Source: Catenuloplanes niger (GTDB lineage Bacteria; Actinomycetota; Actinomycetes; Mycobacteriales; Micromonosporaceae). Taken from it: DNA of 64,000 bases. The notes under the pieces are model-generated. The model did not search any database. It worked only from the letters and a program-made list of their open reading frames with translations, and was not told where the DNA came from. Within the stretch, counting starts at the first letter, position 1. Every line of letters starts with the position of its first letter. Below are positions 49,625 to 58,954 of the stretch, piece by piece. The translations under genes and the position numbers were made by a program. The stretch lies in assembly GCF_031458255.1 (NCBI RefSeq), contig NZ_JAVDYC010000001.1, positions 7,077,001 to 7,141,000 of the forward strand, written 5' to 3'.

Positions 49625-50284
49625 ATGCGGATTCTGCTGGTGGAGGACGACTTCCGGGTCGCCGCGGCGATGGTGTCGATGCTGCAGCGCGGCGGTTACC
49701 GGGTCGAGCACGCCGCGACCGTCGCCGCCGCGCTCTCCGCCGCCCCGTGTGACCTGGTGCTGCTCGACCTGAACCTGCCGGACGGCGACGGCGTCGACGT
49801 GTGCCGCGCGCTGCGGGCCCGCGACCCGGACCTGTGCATCATCGCGGTGACCGCGCGCGGCGAGGAACGCGACCGGGTGGTCGGGCTGCGGATGGGCGCG
49901 GACGACTACGTGGTGAAGCCGTTCTCCATGGCCGAGCTGCAGGCCCGGATCGAGGCGCTGCTGCGCCGGACCGCGCGGGTGCGCCGGTCCGCGGCCGAGA
50001 CCGTGGAGGTCGGCCCGCTGCGCATCGACTACGCGGCGCGGACCGTGCAGGTCGACGGCCGGGCGGTCACGCTGACCCGCAAGGAGTTCGACATCCTCGC
50101 GTCGCTGGCCCGGCAGCCCGGCGTCGTGCTCAGCGGCGAGCGCCTGCTGCTCGACGTGTGGCAGACCACCTGGTCCGGCAAGCACACGCTGCAGGTGCAC
50201 GTCGGTTCGCTGCGCGCCAAGCTCGGCCGTCCCGACCTCGTGCAGAACGTCCGCGGCGTGGGATACCGTCTCTGCACGGAATGA
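49625..50284 (+). CDS. OmpR/PhoP-type response regulator
   Basis: 219 residues. The receiver domain has the acidic pocket EDD (8-10), the phosphoacceptor Asp in LVLLDLNLPDGD (about 50) and Lys in DDYVVKPF. The C-terminal winged helix of OmpR type includes LTRKEFDILASLA and HVGSLRAKLG. It works with the kinase encoded 16 bases downstream, in one transcription unit. ATG follows a purine-rich GGCTGAGGA. The target genes are unknown. Confidence 0.93.
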   Translation: MRILLVEDDFRVAAAMVSMLQRGGYRVEHAATVAAALSAAPCDLVLLDLNLPDGDGVDVCRALRARDPDLCIIAVTARGEERDRVVGLRMGADDYVVKPFSMAELQARIEALLRRTARVRRSAAETVEVGPLRIDYAARTVQVDGRAVTLTRKEFDILASLARQPGVVLSGERLLLDVWQTTWSGKHTLQVHVGSLRAKLGRPDLVQNVRGVGYRLCTE

Positions 50285-50300
50285 TCCGGGCGGAGGTGCG

Positions 50301-51710
50301 GTGCGCAGGCGATTGGTGACCACCTACGTGCTGCTGCTCTGCCTGGTCCTGCTGGCGCTGGAGATCCCGCTGGCCGTCTCGCTGACCGGGCGGGAGACCG
50401 AGCGGGTGCTCTCCGACCGGATCGCGGACACCACCCGGCTGGCCTCGCTCGCGGTGCCCGCGGTGCGCAGCGGTGAGTTCGCCTCGCTGCTCGACGAGCT
50501 GGGCCGCTACCACGAGCTGTACGGCATCGGCGCCACGTTCGTCGACCTGGACCGCCGGCCGTGGATCGGGTTCGGCGGCGACCCGCTCACCGCCGACCAC
50601 GCGGCCGCGGCGGTCCGGGGCGCGCTGGCCGGCCGGGTGGTCGGCACCCCCGGCACGCTCTGGCCGTGGGAGTCCCGCCCGCTGGTGGTGGCCGTGCCGG
50701 TCGACGACGGCGGCGCCGTGCTCGGCGCGATCGTCACGGTCTCGCCGACCGGCGACAACCGCGGCGCGATCCTGCTCGCCTGGGCGCAGCTCGGCCTGCT
50801 CGGTGCGGTCGCGGTCGCGGTCTGCGTGCTGGCCGCGCTCCGGCTGGCCGGCTGGGTGCTGCACCCGGTGACCCGGCTGGACGCGGTCACCCACGAGATC
50901 GCGGCCGGGCACGGCGGCGCCCGGGTGCACCCCGGCGTCGGGCCACCGGAGCTGCGCCGGCTCTCCGCGAGCTTCAACGAGATGGCGGACGCGGTCGCGG
51001 AGTCGCTGGAACGGCAGCGGTCGTTCGTCGCGCACGCCAGCCACCAGCTGCGCAACCCGCTGACCGTGCTGCGGCTGCGGGTGGAGAGCCTGGGCACGGC
51101 GCTGACCGACGACGACGCCCGCGAGGACCACCGGTTCGCGCTGGAGGAGACGGACCGGTTCGCGGAGATGCTCGACGGCCTGCTCGCGCTGGCCCGGGCC
51201 GAGCGCGGCGGGCACCGCACCGAGACGGTCGACGCGGTCGAGGCGGTCCGGCGGCGGGGGCGCGCCTGGCTGCCGCTCACCGCGCACCGGGACGTCACGC
51301 TGCGCGTCACCGTGCCGGACGGCCCGCGCTACGTGCAGCAGGTCGCGACCGCGCTCGACCAGTCGCTGGACGCGTTGATCGACAACGCGCTCAAGTTCAC
51401 GCCGGCCGGCGGCACGGTCGAGGTGGGCGTCGCGACCCGGGACGGCGGCGTCGAGGTGACCGTGCGGGACACCGGACCCGGCATGACCGAGGAACAGTGC
51501 CGGCACGCCACCGAACGCTTCTGGCGCGCACCGGACGCGCAGAACGTCGACGGCGCCGGCCTCGGCCTGCCGATCGTCGCCGCGCTCGTCGACGCGTCCG
51601 GTGGCCGCCTCACGCTCGCCCCGGCCCCGACCGGCGGCCTCGAGGCCCGGATCCACTGGCAACCCGGCACCGCGCCCGCCCCCCGCGAACCCGCCGCCGC
51701 GACCACGTAG
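50301..51710 (+). CDS. Sensor histidine kinase
   Basis: 469 residues, GTG with GGAGG five bases upstream. There is a first membrane helix (about 7-29), an extracytoplasmic sensor region of about 120 residues, a second helix (about 155-182) and HAMP. The phosphoacceptor His is in VAHASHQLRNPLTVLRLR (H-box, about 250). The HATPase domain has the N-box NALKFTPAGG and G-boxes DTGPGM and GAGLGLPI. It phosphorylates the regulator at 49625. The sensor region has no recognised domain, so the stimulus is unknown. Confidence 0.93.
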   Translation: MRRRLVTTYVLLLCLVLLALEIPLAVSLTGRETERVLSDRIADTTRLASLAVPAVRSGEFASLLDELGRYHELYGIGATFVDLDRRPWIGFGGDPLTADHAAAAVRGALAGRVVGTPGTLWPWESRPLVVAVPVDDGGAVLGAIVTVSPTGDNRGAILLAWAQLGLLGAVAVAVCVLAALRLAGWVLHPVTRLDAVTHEIAAGHGGARVHPGVGPPELRRLSASFNEMADAVAESLERQRSFVAHASHQLRNPLTVLRLRVESLGTALTDDDAREDHRFALEETDRFAEMLDGLLALARAERGGHRTETVDAVEAVRRRGRAWLPLTAHRDVTLRVTVPDGPRYVQQVATALDQSLDALIDNALKFTPAGGTVEVGVATRDGGVEVTVRDTGPGMTEEQCRHATERFWRAPDAQNVDGAGLGLPIVAALVDASGGRLTLAPAPTGGLEARIHWQPGTAPAPREPAAATT

Positions 51711-51745
51711 GGCGCGCCGTGGTCTGCCCGACGGCCATGACCAGG

Positions 51746-51772
51746 TCCCGGACCGGGGTGGCTGGTCCGGGA
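51746..51772. terminator. Hairpin after the histidine kinase gene
   Basis: TCCCGGACC (51746-51754) pairs perfectly with GGTCCGGGA (51764-51772) around a nine-base loop, 36 bases after the kinase stop and before the convergent remnant gene. Confidence 0.55.
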
Positions 51773-51845
51773 TAGTCCGGGCGCCGCCGCGGCCCATGAC
51801 CGCGGTAGACGGGCTCGACGCGTGTAGCTGCGGCCGGGTAGGCGG

Positions 51846-52886
51846 TCACGGTATGCGCGACCTCGACCGCGTAACGGATGTCCCGGTCGACCAGCCGTTG
51901 CCGGAACTCGCCCGCCTGCGGCTAGGTCTCGGGCACAGCTCCCGCGGCAACTCGCGCAGTACCCGCGCCCGCCGCGTCAGCTCCGCCTCCAGCTCGCGCA
52001 TGTCCGCCAGCCCGTAGGCAACGTCGTCATTGTCTGACCCGGCCCGATACCGATGGCAGACCGGTTCGACCGGTGCGAGATCACCCATGCCCTTGAGGTC
52101 GTACGCGTGGATCTCCGCGAGCACGTCGAGCGCCCCGGCGAGCAACAGCAGCCGCGCCGCCACCGTCTTGCCCACCCGCGGAATCGACCCGATCACCATC
52201 GACGCGAACATCAGCGTCACCGCGACCGGCCGCCCGCGCTGATCGGTCCCGAACGGCACCGGCCGGAACAGGCTCGCCGTCCCGCTCTTCAGCAGCGGCC
52301 ACCCCGGCTGCGAAGACTTCGACAGATCGTCATCCCCGACCCACAGACTCAACCGGCCGGGATGCACCTCCACGTTGCCTTCCGGCCACACGCACCCGAG
52401 CGGCCGGCTGAGCGCGGACGCCAGTTCCTTCCGCTTCTCCACCACCTGATCCACCGTCACCCCCGGAGGCAGATCGAGCACCGCCCGCCACCCCGGCCCG
52501 TCACGGCTGATCGGCTCCGCGAACCGGATCGCGTTCTGAGGCCTACGCCGCGAGATCGCCTGGTTGATCCCAGCGACGCCAAGCGCGCCGAGCGCCGCCA
52601 GCACCACATCCGAGGTCAGATTCGGCGCCCGCGTCGAGGAGACAGCCGTGTCCACGAGCGGCCGATCCGGAGGCGAGCATGCTACGCCGAGCACCGCCAC
52701 GACGGCGACGAGCGCCGCATACCAGGCCGCTTGCGACCCGGCGAACACCAGCAACAGCCCTGCAGCACCCCCACCGATCGTCGCCGCGATCAGCATCGCC
52801 GACCGAAGCCGTACCCGTGCATCGCGCTGACGGGAGAGCTTGAGGTACTCCTCCGCGTTCTCCCGCCGCACCGCCGCCGCCCGCAC
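51846..52886 (-). pseudogene. Truncated FtsK/SpoIIIE-type DNA translocase (conjugative Tra protein) remnant
   Basis: 346 residues remain. An N-terminal helix, two membrane helices (about 30-75) and a second hydrophobic region (about 95-110) are followed by the FtsK N-terminal part with the Walker A region MVIGSIPRVGKT (about 228-239) and YDLKGMGDLAP. Homology stops after RELPRELCP. The last 30 residues are Arg/Ser-rich out-of-family sequence, and the Walker B and C-terminal parts are absent. This resembles the Tra/FtsK protein of actinomycete integrative conjugative elements (pSAM2-like). With the clipped SpdB-like gene upstream, it marks a decayed element, so it is unlikely to be active. Confidence 0.75.
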
Positions 52887-52902
52887 CGGTGCACCCTCCG
52901 CG

Positions 52903-53091
52903 CCGGTGCACCGGCACCCGCGAGATCAGCTCCACGGTGAGAAGCAGCGCGAGCGGTGGCCACGCCGCGATGGCCCGGGAGATCTCGTCCGGTTCGGCGT
53001 GCAGGACGTTCGCTGCGACCGAGGTCGCGACGCCGAGCGCCATCGCACCCCGCACGCCCCACCGCACCCGGACCAGGTGTGTGTCGATCAC
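52903..53091 (-). pseudogene. SpdB/DUF2637-like membrane protein fragment
   Basis: The first 63 codons from GTG at 53091 read as the N-terminus of the SpdB-like family found beside tra genes (RWGVRGAMALGVATSVAANV, then AAWPPLALLLTVELISRVPV). After VHR the frame becomes nonsense and the FtsK-like gene begins. GTGCACCGG occurs on both sides of the junction (about 52889-52910), consistent with a deletion between short repeats. Confidence 0.65.
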
Positions 53092-53458
53092 TCGCCACCG
53101 CCGAGCGAGTCACCGACCGCTTCACAAGCGTGGACGGAGAGGGACGTGGAATATTACGACAGCGGCGACCGAAATGCCGTTAAGGGCGTCAAGGTCGGCA
53201 GCTCTCATGGCAAGGCGGCCAGCGCTGAGCCGTCCTGTTGATCTCAACGCCCGGACAGAAGTGTCTTGGCACCCGCCGACGATCGCGGAGCGTTCCCCTC
53301 GGGTCTGGGCCATGTCGAACGGGGTTGGGGCCTGTACCCCCTATAAATCCGGCCTGCCGCTTCCGGTGCAGACGAGATTGTCTGGAATCGCGCCTCGGTT
53401 TCCACGCCACCGACCGATGCGCGTTCTGCTGGCACCGATCGAATTGGGGTTCACTCTC
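53092..53458. other. 367-base region without a gene
   Basis: No coding pattern is convincing on either strand. A TATAAA sequence at about 53341-53347, unusual for this DNA, could be a -10 element for the truncated gene at 53459, but no matching -35 is clear. Confidence 0.4.
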
Positions 53459-53653
53459 ATGGAACGTCGCAAAGCGCTCGGGCTGCTCGCCGCTACCGGC
53501 ACCGCCGCTTCCCTCGCGGGGGTGTCTGGCTTCGGCGCCGAGCCTGCCCGCGCCGCCACTGCACCCGGACGAGGCCAGGCCACGACCAAGGGCGGCTACA
53601 CCTTCGCGCTGGGCAGGAGCGTCAAGCGGACTTCGGTGCAGTTCAGCAACCGG
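53459..53653 (+). pseudogene. 5' fragment of a Tat-exported hydrolase-like gene
   Basis: ATG at 53459 starts a twin-arginine-like signal peptide (MERRKALGLLAATGTAASLA, AxA-type cleavage at PARAA). About 25 mature residues (KGGYTFALGRSVKRTSVQFS) follow that look like the start of exported alpha/beta hydrolases of the dienelactone-hydrolase group. Family resemblance ends at about 53653 and the rest of the gene is missing, replaced by the end of the convergent AraC gene. Confidence 0.5.
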
Positions 53654-53690
53654 ACCTCCGTCCGACTGATCCGTAGCCCTCGACTCACCC

Positions 53691-54659
53691 CTACTCTGCC
53701 CTCGCCGCATCGCGGAACTGCCTGGGTGACAATCCCGCTACGCGTCGGAACGCCGTGCTGAAGGCGCTCTCCGACTCGTAGCCGGTGGCGAAGGCCAGTT
53801 CAGAGATGGACCGGGTGTTGCGGCGCAGGGCGTCACGGGCCAGGCTCATCCGCCACTGGGTCAGGTAATCCAGCGGCGTGGTCCCGACCTGGCCTTTGAA
53901 GGCCTCGGCGAACACCGAACGGGACATGCGGCTGATGCCGGCGAGTTCCTGCAGCGTCCAGCGGTGGGCCACGTCCGCGTGTATGGCGCGCAGTGCGGCC
54001 CCGATGCCGTCGTCGTTGAGGGCGCCGAGCCAGCCGGCGGGCCGGTCGGTCTGCTCGGCGTGAACGCGCAGCACATGGACGAACAAGATCTGCACCAGGT
54101 GGTCGAGCACGAGGGACCGGCCGACGGCATTGTTCTCCACCTCGCTGTTCAGCAGATCAGTCAGATGGGTGAGCATCCGGATGTGGGGGTTGGTGGCCTT
54201 GACATGGACCAGCGGTGGCAGGATGTCGAGCAACATCGGAGCGTTGGTCTCGTCGAACCAGAACGAACCACTGCACAGGTAGGTGTCCTCGTCCGACTCG
54301 GGTCCGATGCGCGCCACGCCGTCAGCGGCGCTGTCCCACAACGCCTGCGCGGCTCGCGGCTCGGCGTCGAGTGAGCCGGCCAGCAGGTAGCGTGGCGGCT
54401 TGTTCAACAGGTAGATGTCGCCCGTACGCAGGCGCACCGGCTCGCTGCCGTCGAGGACCAGCCAGCATTCGCCCCGGACGACTCCGCCGAGTTTTAGGTA
54501 GGGGAAGGCGTCCATGCTGACGGCCCACGGTCCGGCCGTGTGCAGACCGGGATCGACCACGGTGCGGGGCCGCAGCAGAGCGATGGCGGCGGCAATAGGG
54601 TCACCAGGTCCGAGCGGTGGCCTCGTCCTGGACGATCCGTAATGTATTCCGGATTTCAC
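53691..54659 (-). CDS. AraC family regulator with cupin-type sensor domain
   Basis: 322 residues from GTG at 54659. The frame is open to 54758, but that would run into the divergent gene. The N-terminal AraC-binding cupin (IALLRPRTVVDPGLHTAGPW, GECWLVLDG, LLNKPPRYLL) covers about 15-195. The C-terminal double HTH is at about 225-320 (TLQELAGISRMSRSVFAEAF, ISELAFATGYESESAFSTAF). This is the cupin_6 AraC group, which often controls adjacent small oxidoreductases or cyclases. It is divergent from the SnoaL-like gene, 39 bases apart, and is its probable regulator. Confidence 0.88.
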   Translation of the reverse strand: MKSGIHYGSSRTRPPLGPGDPIAAAIALLRPRTVVDPGLHTAGPWAVSMDAFPYLKLGGVVRGECWLVLDGSEPVRLRTGDIYLLNKPPRYLLAGSLDAEPRAAQALWDSAADGVARIGPESDEDTYLCSGSFWFDETNAPMLLDILPPLVHVKATNPHIRMLTHLTDLLNSEVENNAVGRSLVLDHLVQILFVHVLRVHAEQTDRPAGWLGALNDDGIGAALRAIHADVAHRWTLQELAGISRMSRSVFAEAFKGQVGTTPLDYLTQWRMSLARDALRRNTRSISELAFATGYESESAFSTAFRRVAGLSPRQFRDAARAE

Positions 54660-54698
54660 GCTATGGATCGTAGTTGAGGGCGGCTGCAGGATTACCTC

Positions 54699-55139
54699 AT
54701 GACCGACACCGACCTGCGCGAGTTCTACGCCCGCTACATCGCAATGCTCAACGCCCACGACTTGCGGCGTGTGGACGAGTTCATCGACGACGAGATCACC
54801 TACTACGGCGACCGTGCGACCCGCGACCAGGCGTTCGCCAGCCTGTCGGCCTTAATCGACGCGGTGCCCGACATGCACTGGGAACTCCAGGAACTGGCCG
54901 TCGACGGCGAGCACCTCGCCGCCCGCCTGGTCAACACCGGGACGCCGGCGAAAGAGTGGCTCGGCGTGGCCCCGACCGGCGCTTCGTTCGAGATCATCGA
55001 GTACGCCGTCTACCGCGTCCGCGACGGGCGCTTCGTCCACATGGCGAACGTGCACGACGCCGAAACCCTTCAGCGGCAGCTCACGACGGCCCCGTCCCCG
55101 CGGTCCGACGCCACCGTCCAGCCGGCGAGCACCCACTGA
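54699..55139 (+). CDS. SnoaL-like polyketide cyclase/ester-cyclase family protein
   Basis: 146 residues with the SnoaL/NTF2 pattern: [40 protein letters not shown] and [15 protein letters not shown]. Members bind or convert small hydrophobic metabolites; the substrate is not evident. The C-terminal 20 residues ([18 protein letters not shown]) look like an added tail. It is expected to be regulated by the divergent AraC gene. A hairpin at 55165-55198 follows the stop by 26 bases. Confidence 0.85.
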   Translation: MTDTDLREFYARYIAMLNAHDLRRVDEFIDDEITYYGDRATRDQAFASLSALIDAVPDMHWELQELAVDGEHLAARLVNTGTPAKEWLGVAPTGASFEIIEYAVYRVRDGRFVHMANVHDAETLQRQLTTAPSPRSDATVQPASTH

Positions 55140-55164
55140 TGTCCTGACGAACAACGTTTGGTGT

Positions 55165-55198
55165 TGGGGTCAGGCTGCCGGGCGGCGGGCTGACCCCA
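55165..55198. terminator. Hairpin after the SnoaL-like gene
   Basis: TGGGGTCAG (55165-55173) pairs with CTGACCCCA (55190-55198) around a GC-rich 16-base loop that can pair further. There is no U-tract. It could alternatively be the end of a lost mobile element. Confidence 0.5.
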
Positions 55199-55344
55199 GT
55201 GGCGTTGTCGTTCGCTGCTGATGCGGGCGCGTTCCCGGCGTTGGGCGGCACCACCGAAGCTGGTGACACCCGGCATCGCTATGCCCCAGCCATCGCCGCA
55301 CGACACCCTGACCCGCCGGTCGATCCGCCGGCGGAGGAAGAGAA

Positions 55345-55905
55345 CCGGGTCAGTGAAGATGATGCGGTGGCTGCTCGGCCACAACCTCCAGGTTGCCGCC
55401 TCCATCGAAGTTATCGATCTTGAGTACGACCCGACCGGTGCTCGCGACACCGTGACGGCGATCGGTGTCGGGCCGGCGTCCGAGACAGCCGCGTCGAGGT
55501 CCGGCCGCAGGACGTCGTGCTGTGTTGACGAACGGGTCCATGACCCAGAACTCCACTCGCGGCTCGATGGCCGCAGGCCCTCATTACCCGCAGCTTCTTC
55601 AGCACATCGACAAACTGACCGGTAACACGGTTGGGGCGACGACGCTGGCGAACTCGCCGTGGATCATGTTGGTCAACGTTCCACTGCAGCCGGTCTTCGC
55701 CGGCCAGCCCGACCATGTCGAGGTCATCTGGAGCTACGGGCTGTGGACCACCGCGACCGAATCGCTGGTGCCCCAAACCAATCCGGGACTGCACCGGCGA
55801 AAAGTTCGCCCCCGAGTCACTCCATCTCGGCGGCGCCGGGGACGCGGACGAGGCGACCGCCCACCTCACCCGGATTCCCTACATCACCAGCCAGTTCATG
55901 TCCGT
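55345..55905 (+). pseudogene. Frameshifted oleate hydratase (myosin-cross-reactive antigen family) remnant
   Basis: Family segments appear in order but in changing frames: WLLGHNLQVAASIEVIDLEY (frame of 55359), VEVRPQDVV (55493), VLTNGSMTQNSTRGSM and WIMLVNVPLQPVFAGQPDHV with VIWSYGL (from about 55519), then FAPESLHLGG and PYITSQFM (from about 55796). NGSMT..ST and PYITSQFM are signatures of FAD-dependent oleate hydratases. At least three frameshifts and a missing N-terminal FAD-binding half show it is dead. After PYITSQFM the sequence (to about 56040) resembles the end of an SRPBCC-type protein rather than oleate hydratase, so a deletion fusion is likely. Confidence 0.7.
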
Positions 55906-56114
55906 CACACTCACAGCTCCCGACACCGGGACGCTCGTTGACGTCAACACCAACATGGACGGCGGGATGATCGAGGACCCGATGGAAGCGGTCTTCAAGC
56001 GGTCCCTCACCAGTTGCCTCGACAAGTCGCTGAAGGAGCTCGACCCCTTAGCGTGTCGTTGCTGCCCTTCACCTACGCCGCGTGGTGCTTGCCGTGGTGC
56101 GGTTCAAGATCTGT

Positions 56115-56154
56115 CCGGACATGCCGGCGCGCCGTAGTCGTAGGGCATGTCCGG
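56115..56154. repeat. 11-base inverted repeat downstream of pseudogene
   Basis: CCGGACATGCC (56115-56125) and GGCATGTCCGG (56144-56154) are perfect complements around 18 bases. It may be a terminator for the minus-strand SDR gene ending at 56295 or a mobile-element end; no transposase is attached. Confidence 0.45.
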
Positions 56155-56294
56155 GAGCGTAGATCACCATATTTGCCAGCTTCCGCTGTTGCCAAGTTTG
56201 CAACAAGACGCGGCCGGGCCCCTCGATGGAGATCGCCGCGCCGGGGTGGCTGCGTAGGCCGCTCCTGCACGAGCCGTCATGGCGAGACGTGCGG

Positions 56295-57044
56295 TCAGAT
56301 CTGATTCTCGCCGCCGTCGACGTATATCTCGGTTCCGGTGATGAAGGTGCTCGCGTCGGAGGCGAGGAAAAGGACGGTGCCGGCGACCTCGTCGGCCCGT
56401 CCCATCCGGCCCAGCGGAATCCGGCCGGCCTGGTATGCCCTCAGGTCATGCAGGGCCTGACCTGTCTCGGCCGCCATGGTCTCGACGCCGGGAGTGTCGA
56501 TCGGGCCCGGGGCGACGGTGTTGACTCGAATGCCCCGTCCGCGAAGCTCGTTGGCCCAGGTCCGGGCCAACGAGCGGACAGCGGCCTTCGACGCGGCGTA
56601 GACACCGAGCCCTTCGGCTCCGGCGACGGCCGCTGATGAACCGGTCAGGATCACCGAGGCGCCGTCGTTGAGCAGCGGCAGGGCCTTCTGCACGGTGAGC
56701 AGCGTGCCGCGCACGTTGAGCCCGAGGGTGTAGTCGATCTGTTGCTCGGTGACCGTGCCCAGAGCGGCGATCGCGCCGCCGCCGGCGTTGGCGAACAGCA
56801 CATCGACGGTGCGGCCGGCTTGCCGTACCGCCTCGAAAAGCCGGTCCAGGTCCGCCGGGTCGGACACGTCACCCGGTATGCCGGTGGCGGCGCCGATTGA
56901 GTCGACCGCGGCGTCCAGCTCCGGTTTGCTCCGACCGGTAATGAACACGTATGCGCCTTCGGCGGCGAAGCGCCGAGCCGTCGCCAAGCCGATGCCCTTG
57001 CTGCCGCCGGTCACGACCGCTGTCCTGCCGTCGAGCTGTCCCAT
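56295..57044 (-). CDS. SDR family NAD(P)-dependent oxidoreductase
   Basis: 249 residues. The cofactor motif is TGGSKGIG (about 12-19), then NAG at 86-88. The catalytic Ser (TGSSAAVAG), YAASK (Tyr and Lys) and PGPIDTPG follow, and the C-terminus FITGTEIYVDGG is the classical SDR ending. It reduces or oxidises a carbonyl/alcohol substrate in the cytoplasm. It is divergent from a TetR gene with a palindrome between them, a common arrangement in which the TetR protein represses the SDR gene. Confidence 0.92.
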   Translation of the reverse strand: MGQLDGRTAVVTGGSKGIGLATARRFAAEGAYVFITGRSKPELDAAVDSIGAATGIPGDVSDPADLDRLFEAVRQAGRTVDVLFANAGGGAIAALGTVTEQQIDYTLGLNVRGTLLTVQKALPLLNDGASVILTGSSAAVAGAEGLGVYAASKAAVRSLARTWANELRGRGIRVNTVAPGPIDTPGVETMAAETGQALHDLRAYQAGRIPLGRMGRADEVAGTVLFLASDASTFITGTEIYVDGGENQI

Positions 57045-57077
57045 GAGAGCCCCCTATTGGTTTTGTTCAGGTCGGTG

Positions 57078-57098
57078 CAGAACCTAGCACGAGTTCTG
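57078..57098. promoter_or_regulatory. Palindrome CAGAAC-N9-GTTCTG between SDR and TetR genes
   Basis: Perfect six-base arms at 57078-57083 and 57093-57098 lie 34 bases from each divergent start, a position from which one TetR dimer could block both promoters. Confidence 0.5.
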
Positions 57099-57132
57099 GC
57101 CCGATCAATACACAACCGGTAGCCTGCAGTTC

Positions 57133-57729
57133 ATGAGCAACAAAGGGGGACGCCCGCGCGAGTTCGACATCGACGAGGCGCTCGACCGGGCGATGCGGGT
57201 TTTCTGGGAGCACGGCTACGACGGCGCGTCGTTGACCGACCTCACCGACGCCATGGGCATCAGCCGCACCAGCATGTACGCGGCCTTCGGCAACAAGCAG
57301 GACCTTCTCGGCAAGGCCCTGCAGCGGTACTCCCAAGGACCTGCGAGCTACCTCGCCGAGGCCCTTGCCCAACCCACCGCCCGGGACATGGCACGGGCGA
57401 TGCTCACCGGCGCCGTCCGCGCCACCACGGACCCCGAATGGCCAGCCGGATGCCTTGGCGTCCAGGGAGCACTGGTCACCGGCGGATCCAGCGAAGCCGC
57501 CCGGGACGAGGCGGCCGCATGGCGCCGGGAAGGGTGCGAGATGGTCCGGCGGCGACTCGAAGCCGCCCGCGCGTCAGGCGACCTGCCAATCGACAGCGAC
57601 CCAGCGCAACTCGCGACCTACCTAGGCACAGTGACCTACGGAATCGCGGTGCAAGCCGCCTCCGGCGTGCCCCGTACGCAGCTGGACGCCGTGGCGGAGA
57701 CGGCCATGCGGGCGTGGCCGACAACGTGA
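57133..57729 (+). CDS. TetR family regulator
   Basis: 198 residues. The N-terminal HTH (ALDRAMRVFWEHGYDGASLT, MGISRTSMYAAFGNKQDLLG) is followed by a ligand domain with CLGVQGALVTGG at about 107-118, typical of the TetR_C_16/C-terminal group next to SDR genes. ATG follows a weak site. It most likely represses the divergent SDR gene and itself through 57078-57098. It converges with the XRE gene, with a strong hairpin between. Confidence 0.9.
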   Translation: MSNKGGRPREFDIDEALDRAMRVFWEHGYDGASLTDLTDAMGISRTSMYAAFGNKQDLLGKALQRYSQGPASYLAEALAQPTARDMARAMLTGAVRATTDPEWPAGCLGVQGALVTGGSSEAARDEAAAWRREGCEMVRRRLEAARASGDLPIDSDPAQLATYLGTVTYGIAVQAASGVPRTQLDAVAETAMRAWPTT

Positions 57730-57864
57730 ACAAGAATGGTGCCCCGACCGATCAGGTCCTGCATGCCGCCCGACCCGTCGTCACCTGCGTGTTCGGCGGA
57801 CCGGATAGAGCCGGTCACCGAGCCCGGCAGCACCGGAAGTGAGTGTGCCGCACGCGTTCGTCGA

Positions 57865-57899
57865 GGCGGGGTCATGGTCCCCGCGACCATGACCCCGCC
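57865..57899. terminator. Bidirectional terminator hairpin
   Basis: A perfect 15-base stem (57865-57879 with 57885-57899, containing GGGGTCATGGTC) and five-base loop CCCGC stand between the convergent TetR and XRE genes. The rest of the 293-base gap shows no gene. Confidence 0.75.
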
Positions 57900-58022
57900 A
57901 TGCCGACGGCTGCGGTCCATCGACGCTTGCTTGCCAAAGGTGTCATGAAGCGGACGCTACGCCGGGGCCAGAAGATCTATACCGGCTAAACGCGTGCCTC
58001 GAAGCATCTCGAAGCCGTGCCC

Positions 58023-58820
58023 TCAGGCGATCGGAGCGTAGATCACGACCCAGTGGTTACTCTCGGTGTCGTGCAGGATCTCGCTCTGGAAATCGAGCTG
58101 TCCGCGGGTGGGATGGTAAAGCCGTTTCACGCCGGATCGCGCGGCGGTGACTTCGCCTCGCTCCCAGTGGCTGCGGAAACCAGCGCTGGTCGCGGCCAGC
58201 TCCACCTGCAGCGACCGGAGGTAGTCGTCGTCCGGGTAGCGGCCCATCGCCGCGCGGAGCTCGGCGGTGGCCCAACGGGCGTAGCGATGGGCACCCTCGT
58301 CGCCGAGCACGCGCCGTGCGACGGCGCTGAAGCCGTGGTGCACGATGTTGCGGCGGAAGCGGCCCGCACCGGGTAGCGGTCCGAGGAACTCAGCGGCCGC
58401 GGCGTTGCGCGCCACCACGTCCAGCCGCCCGTCATGCACCGTGACGGGCACCGTGTCATCGAGGTGGTGCAGCATCCGAAGGAGTCCCGGCCGGATCGCG
58501 CTGTCACCGGCCATCGGCTCGGGCGGCAGCTCACCGGCGAGACGGAACAGATGGTCCCGCTCAGCGACAGTCATGCCCGAAGCCCGGGCCAGCGAGCTGA
58601 GAATCTCCCGCGACGGCCGCGGCGCCCGGCCCTGTTCCAGGCGGGTGTAGTACTCGACCGAGATCCCAGCAGCCTCCGCGAGTTCCTGGCGACGCAGCCC
58701 GGGAACGCGTCGCAGGGAGGCACGCCTCCCGACCGGCTGCTCGGGCGCCGCCATCATGGCCCGTCGATAACGCAAATACGCTCCGAAGTCCGCCCTGATC
58801 GTCGTCTGCATGGCTTCCAT
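58023..58820 (-). CDS. XRE family regulator with MmyB-like ligand domain
   Basis: 265 residues. The N-terminal HTH (about 38-95) reads VPGLRRQELAEAAGISVEYY, TRLEQGRAPRPS. The C-terminal PAS-like MmyB domain (about 115-262) has VHDGRLDVVARNAAAAEFLG and a conserved HPTRGQLDFQ. In actinomycetes this group often binds fatty acids and regulates adjacent dehydrogenases. It is divergent from the SDR gene at 58955 (134-base gap) and is its likely regulator. Start at ATG 58820; ATG 58811 is equally possible. Confidence 0.9.
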   Translation of the reverse strand: MEAMQTTIRADFGAYLRYRRAMMAAPEQPVGRRASLRRVPGLRRQELAEAAGISVEYYTRLEQGRAPRPSREILSSLARASGMTVAERDHLFRLAGELPPEPMAGDSAIRPGLLRMLHHLDDTVPVTVHDGRLDVVARNAAAAEFLGPLPGAGRFRRNIVHHGFSAVARRVLGDEGAHRYARWATAELRAAMGRYPDDDYLRSLQVELAATSAGFRSHWERGEVTAARSGVKRLYHPTRGQLDFQSEILHDTESNHWVVIYAPIA

Positions 58821-58954
58821 TGTGCCGACCCGCCCGCCCGTTGCCTGGCCCTGCCAATACCAGGCTCAGCCTGATCTTCCTCCCGCTCGGCGCGATGCCC
58901 ATGCTCGTAGACGTAAGCCTCCTTCCGACCGCCACAACGAGAGGCAAGATCATC

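Noticed and set aside
51610-51849. 79-residue minus-strand frame as the C-terminus of the FtsK-like gene
   Set aside because: It is in another frame and shows no FtsK motifs such as Walker B; at most it belongs to a different remnant.
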